Positions 35,268 through 48,429 of a stretch of DNA of 64,000 nucleotides are shown here, piece after piece. Numbering within the stretch: the first letter of the stretch is position 1; every line of letters starts with the position of its first letter. The DNA is from Pyronema omphalodes (lineage: Eukaryota; Ascomycota; Pezizomycetes; Pezizales; Pyronemataceae): assembly GCA_024516155.1 (NCBI GenBank), contig JAJJXM010000046.1, positions 434,001-498,000 on the forward strand, written 5' to 3'. The position numbers and the translations under genes are program-made. Below the pieces are notes generated by a model. That model was not told where the DNA came from. It was given only the letters and a program-made list of their open reading frames with translations, and did no database searches.

Positions 35268-36560
35268 CTACAACTTCGCCAACTCCTCGAACGCCGTCTC
35301 TAGATCCTTTCTAAGGTCCTCAAATCCCTCAATACCAGTGCTCAACCTCAACAACCTCCTATCACAGGTATCATCCGTCATAGCCCTCCACTCAATCAAA
35401 CTCTCCACACCTCCCAAGCTAGTAGCATGACCCCAAAGAAGTAGTTTACTAGGCAAAGTCCTAGCCTGGATCTCCTGCTTCAGCAACATACTCCAAACCG
35501 GACCACCACCGTACGGCATCTGCTCCTTCAACCAAGTCGTCTGCTCCTGCAAAGAAGCATGTGTAACCTTCTCTACGACCTTTGAAGCCGCACTACCCTC
35601 CCTTAACCTCTCTGACTCAACCCAAGCCGCAAGCTTAGTAGCATTCTCCGCTGCACGAGCCACACGGAGTTCAAGGGTCTTGATACTTCTCAACCCAAGC
35701 CAAGCCTCCATATTACCCATAATAGCACCAAGATACAACCTCTCACCTCTTAAAGCCGCGGCCTTGTGAGGATCTCTAACAGAAAGAGTTCCCGCTAACA
35801 TATCCGAATGACCTCCAAAGTATTTACTTCCCGAGTGCATAACCCAATCGACATCATATTTCCAAGGGTCCTGTAGCGGAGGAGGAGCAAAAGTAGCATC
35901 CACGGATACAGTAGCTCCTACAGCCTTGGCCTTTGTAACGTAGGATGCTAGATCCGTGGCAATTCCGGTGGGGTTAATGGGGGTCTCGATATGCACCAGG
36001 TCACCGGCTTGAGGTGCTGTGTCGAGTGGTACGATTTCCATGCCGGTTAATCTTTGGATTAAGTGTGCGGTACCGTGGCAGCCGTGGTAGCCGCCGGTGA
36101 TTAGGAGACGCTTGGGGTTCACGGTTACGAGGAGGGCGTGGAAGGCTGCGAGGCCGCTGGGGTAGACGATGGTGTCGGCGGAGAGGACGGCGGAGAGAGC
36201 GGACTCTAGACGGGAGGTGCAGGGGGCGGAGAGGCGCGAGTAGACGTGGGGGAGAGGTGGGTCGATGGCGTTGGGTGGGCTGTAGGGGACTAGGTCGTCG
36301 GGGTTGGAGACATAGCGGTAGGTGGTGGAGACGTGGAGGGGAGGGGCGATGTCGGTGACGGCTGAGAGGTGCTCGTCGGCGTGAATCTGGAGATTGGATT
36401 AGTTTGGTTCAGAGTAAAGGTTTGGAAGGTATTTGGTGAGAGGGTATGGTGACACAATGATAGCGGGGCAGCGGGGATGGCGGGGATAGCGGAGAAAATA
36501 ACGTACCGCCAGAGTCGCGAGGGACAATCCTTTGTCAGCGAGCGGTGATGGGTTGGCCAT
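35268..36560 (-). CDS. Cys/Met-metabolism PLP enzyme
   Basis: Two exons (36560-36507 and 36386-35268) with a 120-bp intron (GTACGT...CTCCAG, phase 0) give 390 residues. Key features of the trans-sulfuration family are visible: HADEHLSAVTDIAPPLHVSTTYRY at the start, a YSRLSAPCTSRLE region, YPSGLAAFHALL, VDATFAPPPLQDP and the PLP-lysine motif HSGSKYFGGHSD (Lys206). The C-terminus has SLGGVESLIEWRAM and LLRLSTGIEGFEDL. Enzymes of this family carry out gamma- or beta-elimination or replacement on cystathionine and homoserine esters. This sequence looks closest to the fungal group containing yeast YHR112C, so exact specificity is open. Cytosolic. Confidence 0.88.
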
Positions 36561-39500
36561 TATTATTTCTGATCTTTCTTTACTTTTGTAAAACTTCGGT
36601 GTTGACGGAGATTCCCAACTGCTGAAATTCCGTGGGTAAGTCGCGGTTTAAGTAGGTTTACCATCCGAATTTCGACGTTGCCTTATGGTTGGCAAGCCAC
36701 TATCAATCAGGCGGCGGCGGACCGGCGTTGTGTTACATCCGCCTTATCCAGTCGACAGTTATCCACAGAATTCAGCCTCATAGCGCGAGGTGAACATCAA
36801 TAGCCTGTAGTTCCCTTTTTGAGGAAAAGCTTGACAAAGAATCCAAGAATCTCATTGCAATTCAATGCAACTCAATGCAACCCAGAGCTGATATTGCTGC
36901 TTCATAGTTCGTTGGCTTCCATCGGATATATTGTCGGACCTCGACGAACCTTGTCAAGCTCCTCATCACAGCTTCTCGAAGCATCGTGACTCGTCAACTC
37001 ATGATGGCTCAAGATGCGCATCCTGTAGGCCATTGTTGTCCATTTCATTCCATCGTCCCACGCGCTCCGGTGAATCGCGAACTAATGGTAGAGTACATAT
37101 GTACTAGAATTCACATTCCCGGTTGGTGGGTTTGGGATCCACATGGTAGGGTTGCGCGTCGAAGTTTGCGCTATCGTCGTATCTTATCACGCTAATTTTA
37201 GAAGGCACATAAAAAATATTGGAATTTGGACGAACCTCAGGTGGGAGAAGACGAGAGAGATGACATCTCGGAGTTGAAGACCCGATAGTGCTTCGGGAAC
37301 GCCGTCCGTTGGAAAGTCAGCTGAACATGACTTGAGTCAATATGATGGAAGTAAAATAGAAGTTGTACAGGTATATACAATCAATACTTGACACAGATAA
37401 ATAAACGCCAAGACTTCCTCGTATTCTTGAATCATTCCCCGGACCTTCCAGAATATAAACTTCGGATATCGCCGGCGACGGAGACATTCATCATTAAAAT
37501 TCTTCTGTGTCATAATTGCCACAGATGTCGTCACACTAGATCTGCGCGCGCGTTGTGCAAACTCGCATATGCATCATAGAGCCACAACCGTCGTAGTCAA
37601 TGACTCGATGCATGTACGCCAGGGCCCCTTGTAATGCCTTGCAAACGAATTGACAGCGTGCATAATTTCGAATGAGGGTTCTCACGAAGAGCTGAAAAGC
37701 CTGGATGAAGGTCTGTGAGTATTATTTCCATTGTTTTCATCAATCTCCAACGGCTGTAAGTGAAAGAAAGCGTTTGCATTTTTCTCGTAAATCAATTGGT
37801 ACTCGTACACAAATAAATGGATCAATTTGCGTTGATATGACAGTAATAAGCCGACATGATGATAGCTATTGGAAGGCGGTTTGCATAAATATGCAGCAAA
37901 AGGGTGTAGTTCCGACAGGCCATCATCAAAGGAAGGGCCTTACCCTAAGCTAAGGCTAGGTGTAACATGCGGCTTATGCACCGTCCAGTTTTCGACGAAT
38001 CATATCTATACGCTGGAACCGTTTACATTTATATGTATAGAGGATTTGATTCTGGGTATTAGGTTGGTGAACTGATAGTGAAAGCTAGGCATGAAAGTTG
38101 GCTTATGTACTTGCGTTGTTACTGGAGGTATTTGCTTCATCTCCAAGTAATTAAACGAGTCACGCTTTCAGTGCCGGTATGACAAATAACATAATCCACA
38201 ATATCCACACCTCCGTCGGCTTATCGCCAAAGTCACTTCCCAAAGCACCCAATTCATTAATCATCATTCTTGTAATCCTATTCCTCCATTTCAGCCCAAG
38301 TAAACCCGTCATCATTATGATCAGTCCAGTAATCAGCAACATCGTTCCAATTTATCATTGGCATCATCACATCCATACCCATTCTTCTCGTCCTTCTCAT
38401 ATAACAACTGGCCAAACCACTTCCATGCGTTGTACCATTCCGCGCAATGAACCCGGACAAAATCTCACATGATAGCCTTCTTCTCCATCCCAGGAGCACT
38501 CTTATCTCAGAGCTGTTGCATCGGCCAAGGGATTATTGTGAATACCATATAACTACTATATACTCCAGATCGCATACTGCATCCTGAATGCCAGAAGAGG
38601 GGAGGAGGCAGTTTAAGCGCGGTTTGGCAATTTAGTATAAGCTTACATGAATTTCTACTTATCCTCCACGACAAGACAGGGTGTAATATCACGCGGTCAG
38701 TAAGTTGGGGGACTCCTGTAGGACTACTAGCCATATCTAGTTGCTAGTGAACCACTAGGTTCCGGAGTAGCCTGCCGCCTGGTCGGACATTGTTGTAATA
38801 ATTTTATCTGCTGTGGATGGCGCGGAAGTGGACTGGACTGGACTGGACTGGACTGAACTGGACTGGATGGGATGGGATGGGATGGATTTGCAGGCCTGGT
38901 AATAGCGACGGGCTTCTTTGTTGGTGACTGATTGGTGAAGGGTTGGGCTGGGAAGCGTTGCTATGGGACGTTGATGGTAGCTAAGTGATTATTAGCAATT
39001 GAGTCTACTGAGATCCCAGCTGCTGCAGGTTTATGAGAGGGAACACCGGCCTCTGGGGAGATGGAGAGAATTGCCATTCTGGGGATCTTAGCTTGGAAAT
39101 AAGGTATGTATTGTTTAGAAATTTGAGAGTGGTGAGGAGAGTATGAGGGAGATTAAGCTGTGAATAGATTTGGGTTATATTTGGCTTGCTGGTTAGTTGT
39201 AGTTGAAGATTGTCCTTCGTGGATGTTGCATGCAAAGTGATTACAGACACGACTAGTCACTCGTAGTCTGCACTACCGATGTTGTAAACGGGCGGCGGGA
39301 AGGGGAGAAAGGATAAATCCATTGAGGTGTCACATAGTCCATATATAATTCTCTAAATTTTGTAACTATATGAACCTTCCGCTATGAGGTGAAAACCATT
39401 CATACTTCAAGGACTAGATCGGTTGGAATTTTCTAATTGAACTTTCGACACCGGGATCTCATCAGGATCCTGATTATGTGCAGCTCAGAGGACAAAATTT

Positions 39501-40849
39501 AAGACCTATAATAAGAATTAATCTACGCTGATAGGTTATAATTCGACCAAACAAATATAAAAGCCGAACAGGCGTTTAACATTTCTCTTCGATGTGGCCA
39601 GCTTGCTGTACAAGCTCATGGCACTGCCCCTGTATATACCGCCGTACATGAAGCTGTTAAAATCACCAAAGAATAAGACACCGCTCAGATTACAATGACC
39701 TTTTAATTTATGCTTTTACCTCCTCTAATGTTTATCATTCATGCTCAGACATCACCTGTTATCTCAATTGCAGGGCCCTACAATAATTTAGACCCAGTTC
39801 ACGCCTTTCGTGCCTTCAGAAAACCAACTTTGACAATCATTGTCTGTTCACTCAACTTCTCTATACAACACGAAAACATCACCTCTCATCTGTATTGTCA
39901 CTTTTATGTTGGTTGTAAAGACTTCGTACATTCACGTTCAACATGCAATGGCCGGAAACCGGGTGAGATCCCGTGTCGTGAGTGTAAACCCCGGGAAAAG
40001 CGATAGCACCCACGACTTTGAAAGTCTTTTCTTAATTGAAAAATTCTATCGACATTTAAAGACATTTGAAAACAAAAATATTCGTTATTCATGCATCAAT
40101 TCCGACACGACTTTTAGCCGCTATGACACGTGATGCTCAATCCCCGGCGCCGTGGCTGATCCCTGTAACCAAATTTTACCCGACGCCTTCTACAAAACCC
40201 CCGTCGGCACGCCCCTCTTTCCCCTCACACACACATCATGACTTACAACAACCACCAACACGGAGACTGACGCAGCCAACACCGCTCGTCATCCCGTGCA
40301 CCACATTCAAGGTACTTTCCCTTCACCTTTCCCCCATTGCATCGTCTCTTGGAGTCAGAGTCCCACCGCGTCGAACGTTCTCCGTCCTTCGCGGGGTTCA
40401 AAAGCAATCTTCTCCTGATGAATTTCTTGTCTCATGCACTTTTTTGACATCTCCTACTGCTTCGGCACTTATGAGGAGCTATTCTAAGAACGGCCAACTG
40501 ACAAAGATTGCTTTTGAATCTTGCTTCATATCATCCTATTGGAATTTTAACTAACTCGATACAAAGACATTAGAAGATCTTACCCACAAACCATTCTGCG
40601 ATTGCAAGATTGATACAAGGGATTAACATAACCCGCATCCAGTTGAACCTTAGAAGGTACTTATTCCCACTCCTTCCACCTATCCTCCTCAGACAACACC
40701 ATTATGATGATTACACATGAGACCTGTTCTAAGGCCCAAAAAGCCTATGCTTAATTCATTATTGCAAATTAAACCTGACTTTTGTTGTTACCTCACCGCT
40801 TTTATCATACTATTATACCTTGTCGAACATAACTAACTCGACTCAAAAG
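36561..40849. other. 4.3-kb intergenic with one pentanucleotide array
   Basis: No gene is accepted. Between about 38160 and 38530 the minus strand carries protein-like but stop- and frame-broken stretches. A GGACT/GGATG array occupies 38829-38885. A short ATG-initiated frame (40238-40270, 10 codons) lies in the likely leader of the downstream gene. Confidence 0.4.
38829..38885. repeat. GGACT/GGATG microsatellite
   Basis: About eight GGACT units followed by several GGATG units. Confidence 0.9.
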
Positions 40850-41098
40850 ATGGCAGGCACTTTCAAGATCCTCTACTTCGCCGCTACAACCATCTATACC
40901 GGTAAGGACTCCGAGTCTTTACCGGCTCCGATGAAGCTTGGAGAGATGTTCAAGCTGCTGGAACAAAAGTACCCTGGGATCAACGGCGTGATCCAGGGGA
41001 GCATGTGTACTGTGAATCTTGACTACGTTGAGGATTACGAGTTGGTGATCGCGGAAGGGGATGAAGTAGCTATCATTCCCCCGGTTTCGGCGGGTTAG
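40850..41098 (+). CDS. Molybdopterin synthase small subunit (MoaD/MOCS2A)
   Basis: A frame of 82 residues starts at the ATG at 40850. The upstream in-frame TTG at 40820 is not a likely start. The ubiquitin-like fold is recognisable: KILYFAATTIYTGKDSE, LFKLLEQKYPGI-like helix, TVNLDYVEDYELVIAEGDEVAIIPPVSAG. MoaD-type proteins carry sulfur as a C-terminal thiocarboxylate to make molybdopterin, the cofactor of nitrate reductase and similar enzymes. The protein ends Ala-Gly rather than the Gly-Gly usual in bacteria and animals. Urm1 is an alternative relative, but the VNLDYV and EGDEVAIIPPVS motifs favour MoaD (cnxG of Aspergillus). Confidence 0.85.
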   Translation: MAGTFKILYFAATTIYTGKDSESLPAPMKLGEMFKLLEQKYPGINGVIQGSMCTVNLDYVEDYELVIAEGDEVAIIPPVSAG

Positions 41099-41430
41099 AT
41101 TCTAGACAGTCTGGATATCACTACAATAAAAAACTTTGAAGAACTTTCTACGATCCAAACCCGTGAACTATAAACCCAATTTTCAACCGTGTACTAGAAA
41201 TTACGAAAACCAAGCACCATCACTCCTGCAATGCACATAAATAGTAACCATTGGGTATTAATTCACCTATATTCTACATTTGCTATCATGAAACCAAATT
41301 GCATCCCCATAAACAAACTAAAATCATTTTCGCAGCCACACGTTTTTTCCAATCACCGCCATTATCCGTGTATACCATCCTCCCCATTGTTTAACCAAGT
41401 AAGTCAACTCCGCTCTTATCATATCCCCGC
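41099..41430. other. Convergent 3' flanks
   Basis: A 330-bp AT-rich gap between the MoaD-like gene and the epsin gene. No frame. Confidence 0.5.
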
Positions 41431-43648
41431 TTAACCCAACAAATCATCCAATCCTCCTCCATACTTCTGCTGACCCGTCTGCGCCGGGGGAGCCGAAGCC
41501 GGAGCCAGAGTCCCCCACAATCCAGCACTCGCCTTCTCCTGCGCCATACTCTGCAAACTAGGAGTCTTTGCATTAGTGTGAGTAGGAGCCTTCTTTACAC
41601 CCGCAGAAGCCTGATTCCAAATATTACCAAACGCATCATTTCCAGCCTTCTTTACGGGCTGAGCAGACTTAGGCGTAGCCGAGTTTGAAGCCGAGGAAAC
41701 AGTAGAAGATGGTTGAGTGACAGGGACACTGGTGAAGTAGTTTGGTTGCTGGGGTTGGTAACCAGTTCCCATGGGTTTCATAGCAGACATATCGTTACCC
41801 ATTATTCCCATGTTCATACCACCAGCCATCATGTTATTTCCTGAGCCCATAGTGGAGAAAGCGGAGTAGTTTGGAGCTCCGGAACCGGTGGTGGCTGGAG
41901 TCATGGCGGGGGAAGCAATGGCGGATACGGCGGGGGAGGTTAAGCCGACGAGGGAGTTCATGTTGCTTTGCTGATTCGTGCTTACTGGCTTAGGCTGCTG
42001 GAGAGATAGGCCTGAAGCGGTGGAAGTGAGAGGCGGGGGAGTCATGGAGGAAAGTGCGGCCATGTTGGACATGCTGCTGACACTTGCTTGCTGCTTGTGT
42101 TGAGGCTTTGCGGGTGGTGCGGTTTGGAAGTCGTCAAAGTCGTCATCATCATCCTGTGCGGGTGCAGGGAGAGATTTGTTAGTAGTCGACGTGCTCGGGG
42201 CTCCGTCGTCGCCGCCGAGGAGATCAATTTCTGGCTCCACTGTCTTCTTTGGTGGTGCGGGCTTGCTTGTAGAGGAAGTAGAAGCAGTGGATCGGTGAGT
42301 GTTGGTGGTGGTTCTTCGGCTAGAGGTGGCACCACCATCGTCGTATTCATCATACTCGTCGAATTGAGCATTGCTTCTTGATGCAGACCGGGAGTGGGAT
42401 GAGTATCCATCATCCTGGAAACCGGAAGGTCCACGCCCACCGAATCCACCGCCGTCTCCATAGACACCTTGTCCTGGGTAACCTCCAAAGTCACTGGTAT
42501 CTGAGCCGAAACCACGGAAGCGGCTGGAACCACCCATGCCGCCCATGGTGGAACTGAAACCTCCAGAAGTTCCTCCTTCGACACCTGTGTACTTGCTCTT
42601 GGTCTGGCGCGCCTTCTTACGCTCCTGACGGATACGGTCCACGTCGCTCAACAACTCGGCGAGCTCTTTCGCGCGGTTACGGACATTGACTCCTTGGTCT
42701 TTGCCCTTCTCATCGATGTAGTAAAACTGGCGGAGCATCTTGATGGTGGAAAGGTGAGATCGTGCATCGTCGATTACTTGCTCGGCTCCGTTTTTGATAA
42801 GGAATTCGAGAAGCTGGAGGGCTTTGTAGATTTGGCGCCATTCTTCGGCAGTTTTGTCGGTGAAGCGACGGTAAATCATAGGCATGATTTCATTGAGGAG
42901 TTGGCTGACATAATGTTAGCAATGTTCGGCAATATTAGAAAGTAATGTTTAATATGCGATATAATATGTTGTATATAATGCGGGGAAGTGGGCTTGCATA
43001 GGAAGCATCCCAAAGCTCGGACTCCCGAGTTGAGGCTCTAGGAGGTTTTGAGATGCTTCTCTTCTGCAAGCCCGCCAGTTCGTATTGCTAGACAAAGATA
43101 GGCGAAGACAATCAAAGCCGCATCGCATCGCATTGCTTGAGCGATACAAGATGGAGCTCTATATGTATTGCGGGAAGGGACATCTAGGAGGGCTTACTAG
43201 TTATAAGTACCACTCGCAATCTCGTTCATAAGCGTAGAAGAAGCACCCCAAGGTTCATTATTTGTTGCTTCTCTAACCTTCGCCTCCATTTCTGTATAGT
43301 TCATTACGACTATTACATGTCAGCTTCTGATCATTCTTCGCGTTGAATAAATGTATAAGCCTCTATGCTCCAAGCCCGGGCTGTTAAGACTCGACACGCG
43401 ACATTCTTAAGCTCATCATGTATAAAGTTTAAGAAAGTATAGCTATAGGAAGCTTTGGGTAGCTGAGCTTGGGTGAAGTTGAAGAGCTTAGAGCTCGGCA
43501 GACGTGACGATCCGCGGGGGAGCATCATATTCGTCGAGCCACGTGGAGATGCTGGAGGAAAGTATAGCATACCATTCTGAGCCTTTCTGACAGCCGCCTT
43601 AACCTCGTATAGAGAGACATTACTGATTGCTTCTCGGATCGCGTCCAT
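41431..43648 (-). CDS. ENT3: Epsin with ENTH domain, Ent3-type
   Basis: Three exons are inferred: 43648-43573, 43309-43198 and 42904-41431. The two introns are longer than others here (263 and 293 bp) but have clean GTATGC and GTAAGC donors and matching phases. The product is 553 residues. The ENTH domain covers about residues 1-150: LYEVKAAVRKAQN, VVMNYTEMEAKVREATNNEPWGASS, PMIYRRFTDK, WRQIYKALQLLEFLIKNGAE, LRQFYYIDEKGKDQGVNVRNRA. It binds phosphoinositides. The rest is disordered and rich in Gly, Ser, Thr and Met, with acidic DDDDDFDDFQ and NDAFGNIW motifs that suit clathrin-adaptor (AP-1/GGA) binding, and ends in GGLDDLLG. It is a trans-Golgi/endosome transport adaptor. Ent5 is an alternative. 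Confidence 0.88.
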
Positions 43649-44800
43649 GGTTGCTGTGTGGGCTATAGCGAGTGTTGTCAAGCTCCGATGGTGTTGATGG
43701 TTGTCGCGCGAAACTTGGTAGTTAGAGGGTGAGGTGTTCTCGGGCAATTCAAGGTACTGGACTAAGCAACTGCGACTGCTTGATCGGGTGGCGCTTATTG
43801 GGGTCTGGTTGACGGGGATAATGGAATGTATCAATTGAGTTGTTTTCTTGAGATAATAGTCTGAGATTATTATGAAGAGATAGGAATTGAGCTTCGTAGA
43901 TAGATTGATACAGTGAGATAGAAAAGTTGATGGGGTGTTGGTTGGTACTGGCAGTGTCGTCACCATTCATAAAAAATCACTACTCTTGTGTATTCCGAGT
44001 GCAGCATGGAGGAGCTGCCACGTCATTCAATATTACCAACATAAGATATCACTACCGAATTCCGTGCTGAAATCGACACGCTTCGGAAAAAAAAAAGAGT
44101 TATCTATCCGGATTATGTCTCATATCACTGACGACATCCAGTGAGACAACGAAAAAAGGAAAAAAATAAAATAAATGAAAATCTCCAGCGAACGACAACA
44201 TCGGGAGTCTGTGCCCGTGCCGATTTCTCCGCTGCGGATGGTCCGTGTGTTCCGTGATTCCTCCGGAGCCGGTCTCAACTTCGGCAAGTTCCCTAAGCCG
44301 AAATAACCCTTACCCTGAACTTCCCCCGAAATGACAAAGCTCTTCCACTGTCCCGAATTCAGAATCCATCTAACCAGGTGAATCTAGGGGTTCTATGTAG
44401 GGGTCCTAAGAGTTCCAAGAGTTCTAGTCAGGTACCGTTTCCGCAAGCCTCTGCCCGATACTGCAACAGTCCACAAAGTAGCGACGAACCCCCTAAATAT
44501 TTTCCAGAAGCATTTGGTTACATAAGGTCCATTGACCATGACCATGACCATGACCATACAAAGCGAGTCCGGCCGTGCACGTGCCGATAAGTTACAACAG
44601 ATCATAACATATCCTCCTTAGATACAGGCAATTTAGATTCGTTTTAAACCTTTTAGAAAGGGGTAATTTTAAATTTTTTTAAAGTGCTTTTTTTCCCGAA
44701 CGTTTTAAGCTTCAATCTAATCGAACCCCCCTAAGCTTACCTCCTTACTTAACTTAACTTAACTTAGTTGTGCTCGTCCACCGTCCACCGTTAACGTCCA

Positions 44801-44836
44801 CGTCCGAGTACTTTCACCGTTTCACGTACTCGGACG
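44801..44836. repeat. Perfect 11-bp inverted repeat
   Basis: CGTCCGAGTAC at 44801-44811 is the exact reverse complement of GTACTCGGACG at 44826-44836. The loop is 14 nt. Confidence 0.85.
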
Positions 44837-45932
44837 GAATATGTGCTTCAAATGTTAAACTTGATATGTACCCAGATCCCATAAATTCGGCTTACTGCGA
44901 AAGTCGGAAAGATGGGGAGATGCGATGAGTCGATAGGTGATAGCTTGATGGGTCTGTCGATAGGTCTTTCGATAGGTGATAGGTCTAATCAAAGAGCCCT
45001 GACTACATATTAATGGCACCATATTACATCGCTACGCATAAGTACACTAAGTACACTACATACCTACCGGTAAACGCCACTACGGGAAGGCCCCGTATGC
45101 CACCAGGTAGGTTGGTAGACATAGGTAGGTACCTTGCAGTCGCAGCTCGCTTCAAGAGGTGTCAAGATGATACAGTACATACTGTACTGTAGTCAATGCT
45201 TATGGCGTTCTGCGGCGTTGTGCGGCGCTGCGAGGCATTATGATGATGGATATATGTATCACATTAATTGTCGGTTAACTCCTACTGTATAAAATCAAGC
45301 TATGTATTTCTGTATGTATGTATGGTGCAGCATAGTAACAGGCCCCTTTATGTATCCTTTTTCTTCCCACAAGCCACAGCTCATAATTCCTATCATCGCA
45401 TGTACTCAGTAAAAAACAAAACAAAAGCAGGATTTCCCTTTTAGCCTTTTAGCCTTTGAACCTCCGATCACTCGTAATTGTAATCGTAATCCTAATCGTG
45501 AGAATTGTAACTTTCTTTCGTTGGTTCGCGATATCATCTATCAAGTACCAATCATTAATCACGGCTACGAGATTTGTAGTTATCCGTATCCTTATCCCCT
45601 GTTTATATTATCTATTGGGTATTATTATTATTATTATTATTGAATCATATGCTGACCGAGGCCTAAAAGGCCCATGCAGGACTAATGTATTGGGTATTGT
45701 TGACTTGAGTATGGTATGGATGGTATGGTGTAGATGTAACTGTAACTGTAACACTGACAACCCCCCAAATCCCCTACCACCCACACACCCTAGAGATCGC
45801 TTATATACATGATACATGCATGCCATAGCATCACCTTGTTGACAGGTTGACAGGTTGACAGGGCAGGGGATATGTATGATTGTAGAACCGGACAGGGAGC
45901 ATGATTATAGTGTCAGGTAACAGGCGTTTGAA

Positions 45933-45981
45933 CATGTATGTATGTATGTATGTATGTATGTATGTATGATGTATGTATGTA
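45933..45981. repeat. ATGT microsatellite
   Basis: Tetranucleotide ATGT array with one interruption. Confidence 0.9.
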
Positions 45982-46632
45982 AGTTACATTCCAGCGTTAT
46001 ATACGCCTAGGAAGTGAAATACAAGCTCTCTGTGGAGTGTCCACTGTCCACTGTATACTCGAGACTGGGGTATGTCCTACATATGTATCTTGTGAGTGCC
46101 AAGAGTTCTTCGGTAGATGTTGAGGCGTTTCTGTGGAGCTGTTGGATGCGTATGTATGGATGGAATGGCGCAGTATGTATGCTGCCGTATCGAGATTCGG
46201 GATCCAGTGTAGGTATGGTGACCATATTTTGAAACTTTATTACAGCCAACCAATCAACCAACCAACCAACTAGCCAGCCAGTCAGCCAATCATACAATCA
46301 TGCAACCAGCCAACCAGCCAACCTACACAGCAAGTCGATATCTACGGCTATATACCAACACAAACCATGAAACTTCACCTCATCCCTTCTTCTTCATCTT
46401 CTTCATCATCCTTTTTGTTTCTATATATATGTATAGCAATATTATTTCCAGTAAAGCGAATAAACAAAACAAAAGAAAATAAAAATAAAATAAAATCTTC
46501 CCTCCCCCCTCCGCTGTCATTTTATTGGTTCATCTGTTTATCTGATGAAATTAACCACAGTCATAAGCTTCTCAATAACGATGCCACGCGCCGGATCCGG
46601 TGCTCTGTGATCTGTGATTACAGGCACAGGAG

Positions 46633-46686
46633 TAACCATAGCCATAACCATAACCATAACCATAACGATAACCATAACGATAACCC
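46633..46686. repeat. CCATAA hexanucleotide array
   Basis: About nine hexamer units with occasional CGATAA variants. Confidence 0.85.
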
Positions 46687-46853
46687 TCATCTCCGTGCGC
46701 CGAGCGCCGAGCACTAAACACTAAACCACTAAACACTAAACACCAAACACCAAGCACTAAGCCAATTATCACGGTGTTTAATCACGGATAATTTTTATAG
46801 TTTAATATGTAGAGAGAGAGATAAAGAGATAAAGAGATAGATATTGTGCGGAT

Positions 46854-46881
46854 CGATTAGATTAGATTAGATTAGATTAGA
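46854..46881. repeat. GATTA microsatellite
   Basis: Five to six uninterrupted pentamers. Confidence 0.9.
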
Positions 46882-47837
46882 TATATTGATAGGGAAATTA
46901 TCGGGAAATTATCGGGAAGATTATGAAAATGCCGGCCGCTGGACCCTGTGCCTAAATGGAACTGCTGCGGAACTGTGGGATTGCTTGGAATCTGATATGA
47001 TATGATGTGGTTATCGTTATTAACTATTGATTACATAGGAGCTATAAGCTATTAACCGTTTAAATCCATAAATAAACAAGCCGCTTGAATATGGTATAGC
47101 ATAGCAGCCTGAAGGTGTGAAGTTATGTACATAGTAGGTGTATATATATATATATACTTATACGTGCATGAAGTTTCATGAATCATGAATTATGAATCAT
47201 GATAGATGAGACTGATCATAGTTATGTGACTTTGTACATACATACATACATAATGATTTCGGTGCGTTGTAATACTGTGGATATAAATATAAACCCTGAC
47301 CATAATCCAGACAGTAGACAGGAAGAATAGCTTATTTTCTTATTCTTCTTATTTTTCTTATTTTCTTATTCTTCTTATTTTTTTATTCTTCTTTTCATGG
47401 CGATATTTCTGGATCCGGGGGCTTGGAACTATTCATGCAGCATGGCAGCGCCGGTATATGATACCCCGCGAACGCTAACAAAGAAACAAGCCAACAAAGA
47501 GGGAAAATAAACAACGGGGGAATAAAGGCTATCCACCATATATCTTCCGATAAATTATGCGAAAAGGGTTTTGTTTGGAAGATTTTGCTTTGATTTGCTT
47601 TGCTTTGGTTAATTTGCTTTGGTTAATTTGATTTGATTTTATGTAGTAAGTTGAATGAAATTGAAAGGATTGTAATGCGTTGCGTGCGTTGCGGTTTGGA
47701 TGTAGATATAGATATAGATATAGATATAATTGTAGATATAGATATAATTGTAGATGTAGATGCAGCTGTAGACTATTCCAATTCTTCGGTTCGTTGATAC
47801 GGAGATCTACGTACCTATGGTAGTTTCCTTTTTTTCC

Positions 47838-47868
<31 letters not shown>

Positions 47869-48265
47869 TTACAGAACTATATATGTAAACCCATCATAGC
47901 ATATGTATGTAGTAGATACCAACGCATCCACTGTACATACCCAGAAACAAAAAAAAAACAAAAAAAAAAAAAACACGGTGTCATCTTCTTTTGCATCTTA
48001 TAGATCATCATATAGATCATCATATAGATCATCCAATAGATCATCATATAGATCATCATCTTCACATATAGTTTCATATAGTTTCATATAGTTTTGCATA
48101 GTTTCGCATAGTTTCGCATAGTTTTGCATCTCGCTTATGTATGTATGTATGTATCTAGTTGATGAATTAATTTGATTAATTTAGTCTAGATAGATACAGT
48201 CGACTGTAGTGTATAAAGATATGTATACGTATGATAAGTGCAGCCATATCATCTCGAGTCTACAT

Positions 48266-48336
48266 ATGGCTACGATGGCTACGATGGCTACGATGGCTAC
48301 GATGGCTACGATGGCTATGGCTACGATGGCTACGAC
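48266..48336. repeat. GGCTACGAT 9-bp array
   Basis: Nonamer units, mostly exact, with one shortened copy (GGCTAT). Confidence 0.9.
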
Positions 48337-48342
48337 TGCTGC

Positions 48343-48429
<87 letters not shown>
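48343..48429. repeat. TTTA microsatellite, about 21 units
   Basis: An uninterrupted tetranucleotide run directly after the GGCTACGAT array. Confidence 0.95.

Noticed and set aside
40820..40849. Ten-residue N-terminal extension of the MoaD-like protein
   Set aside because: It would need a TTG start. The ATG at 40850 matches the family start.
47998..48128. Regularly spaced ATCATATAG and GTTTCATATA units considered as a CRISPR-like array
   Set aside because: No unique spacers. A simple degenerate tandem repeat in a fungal genome.
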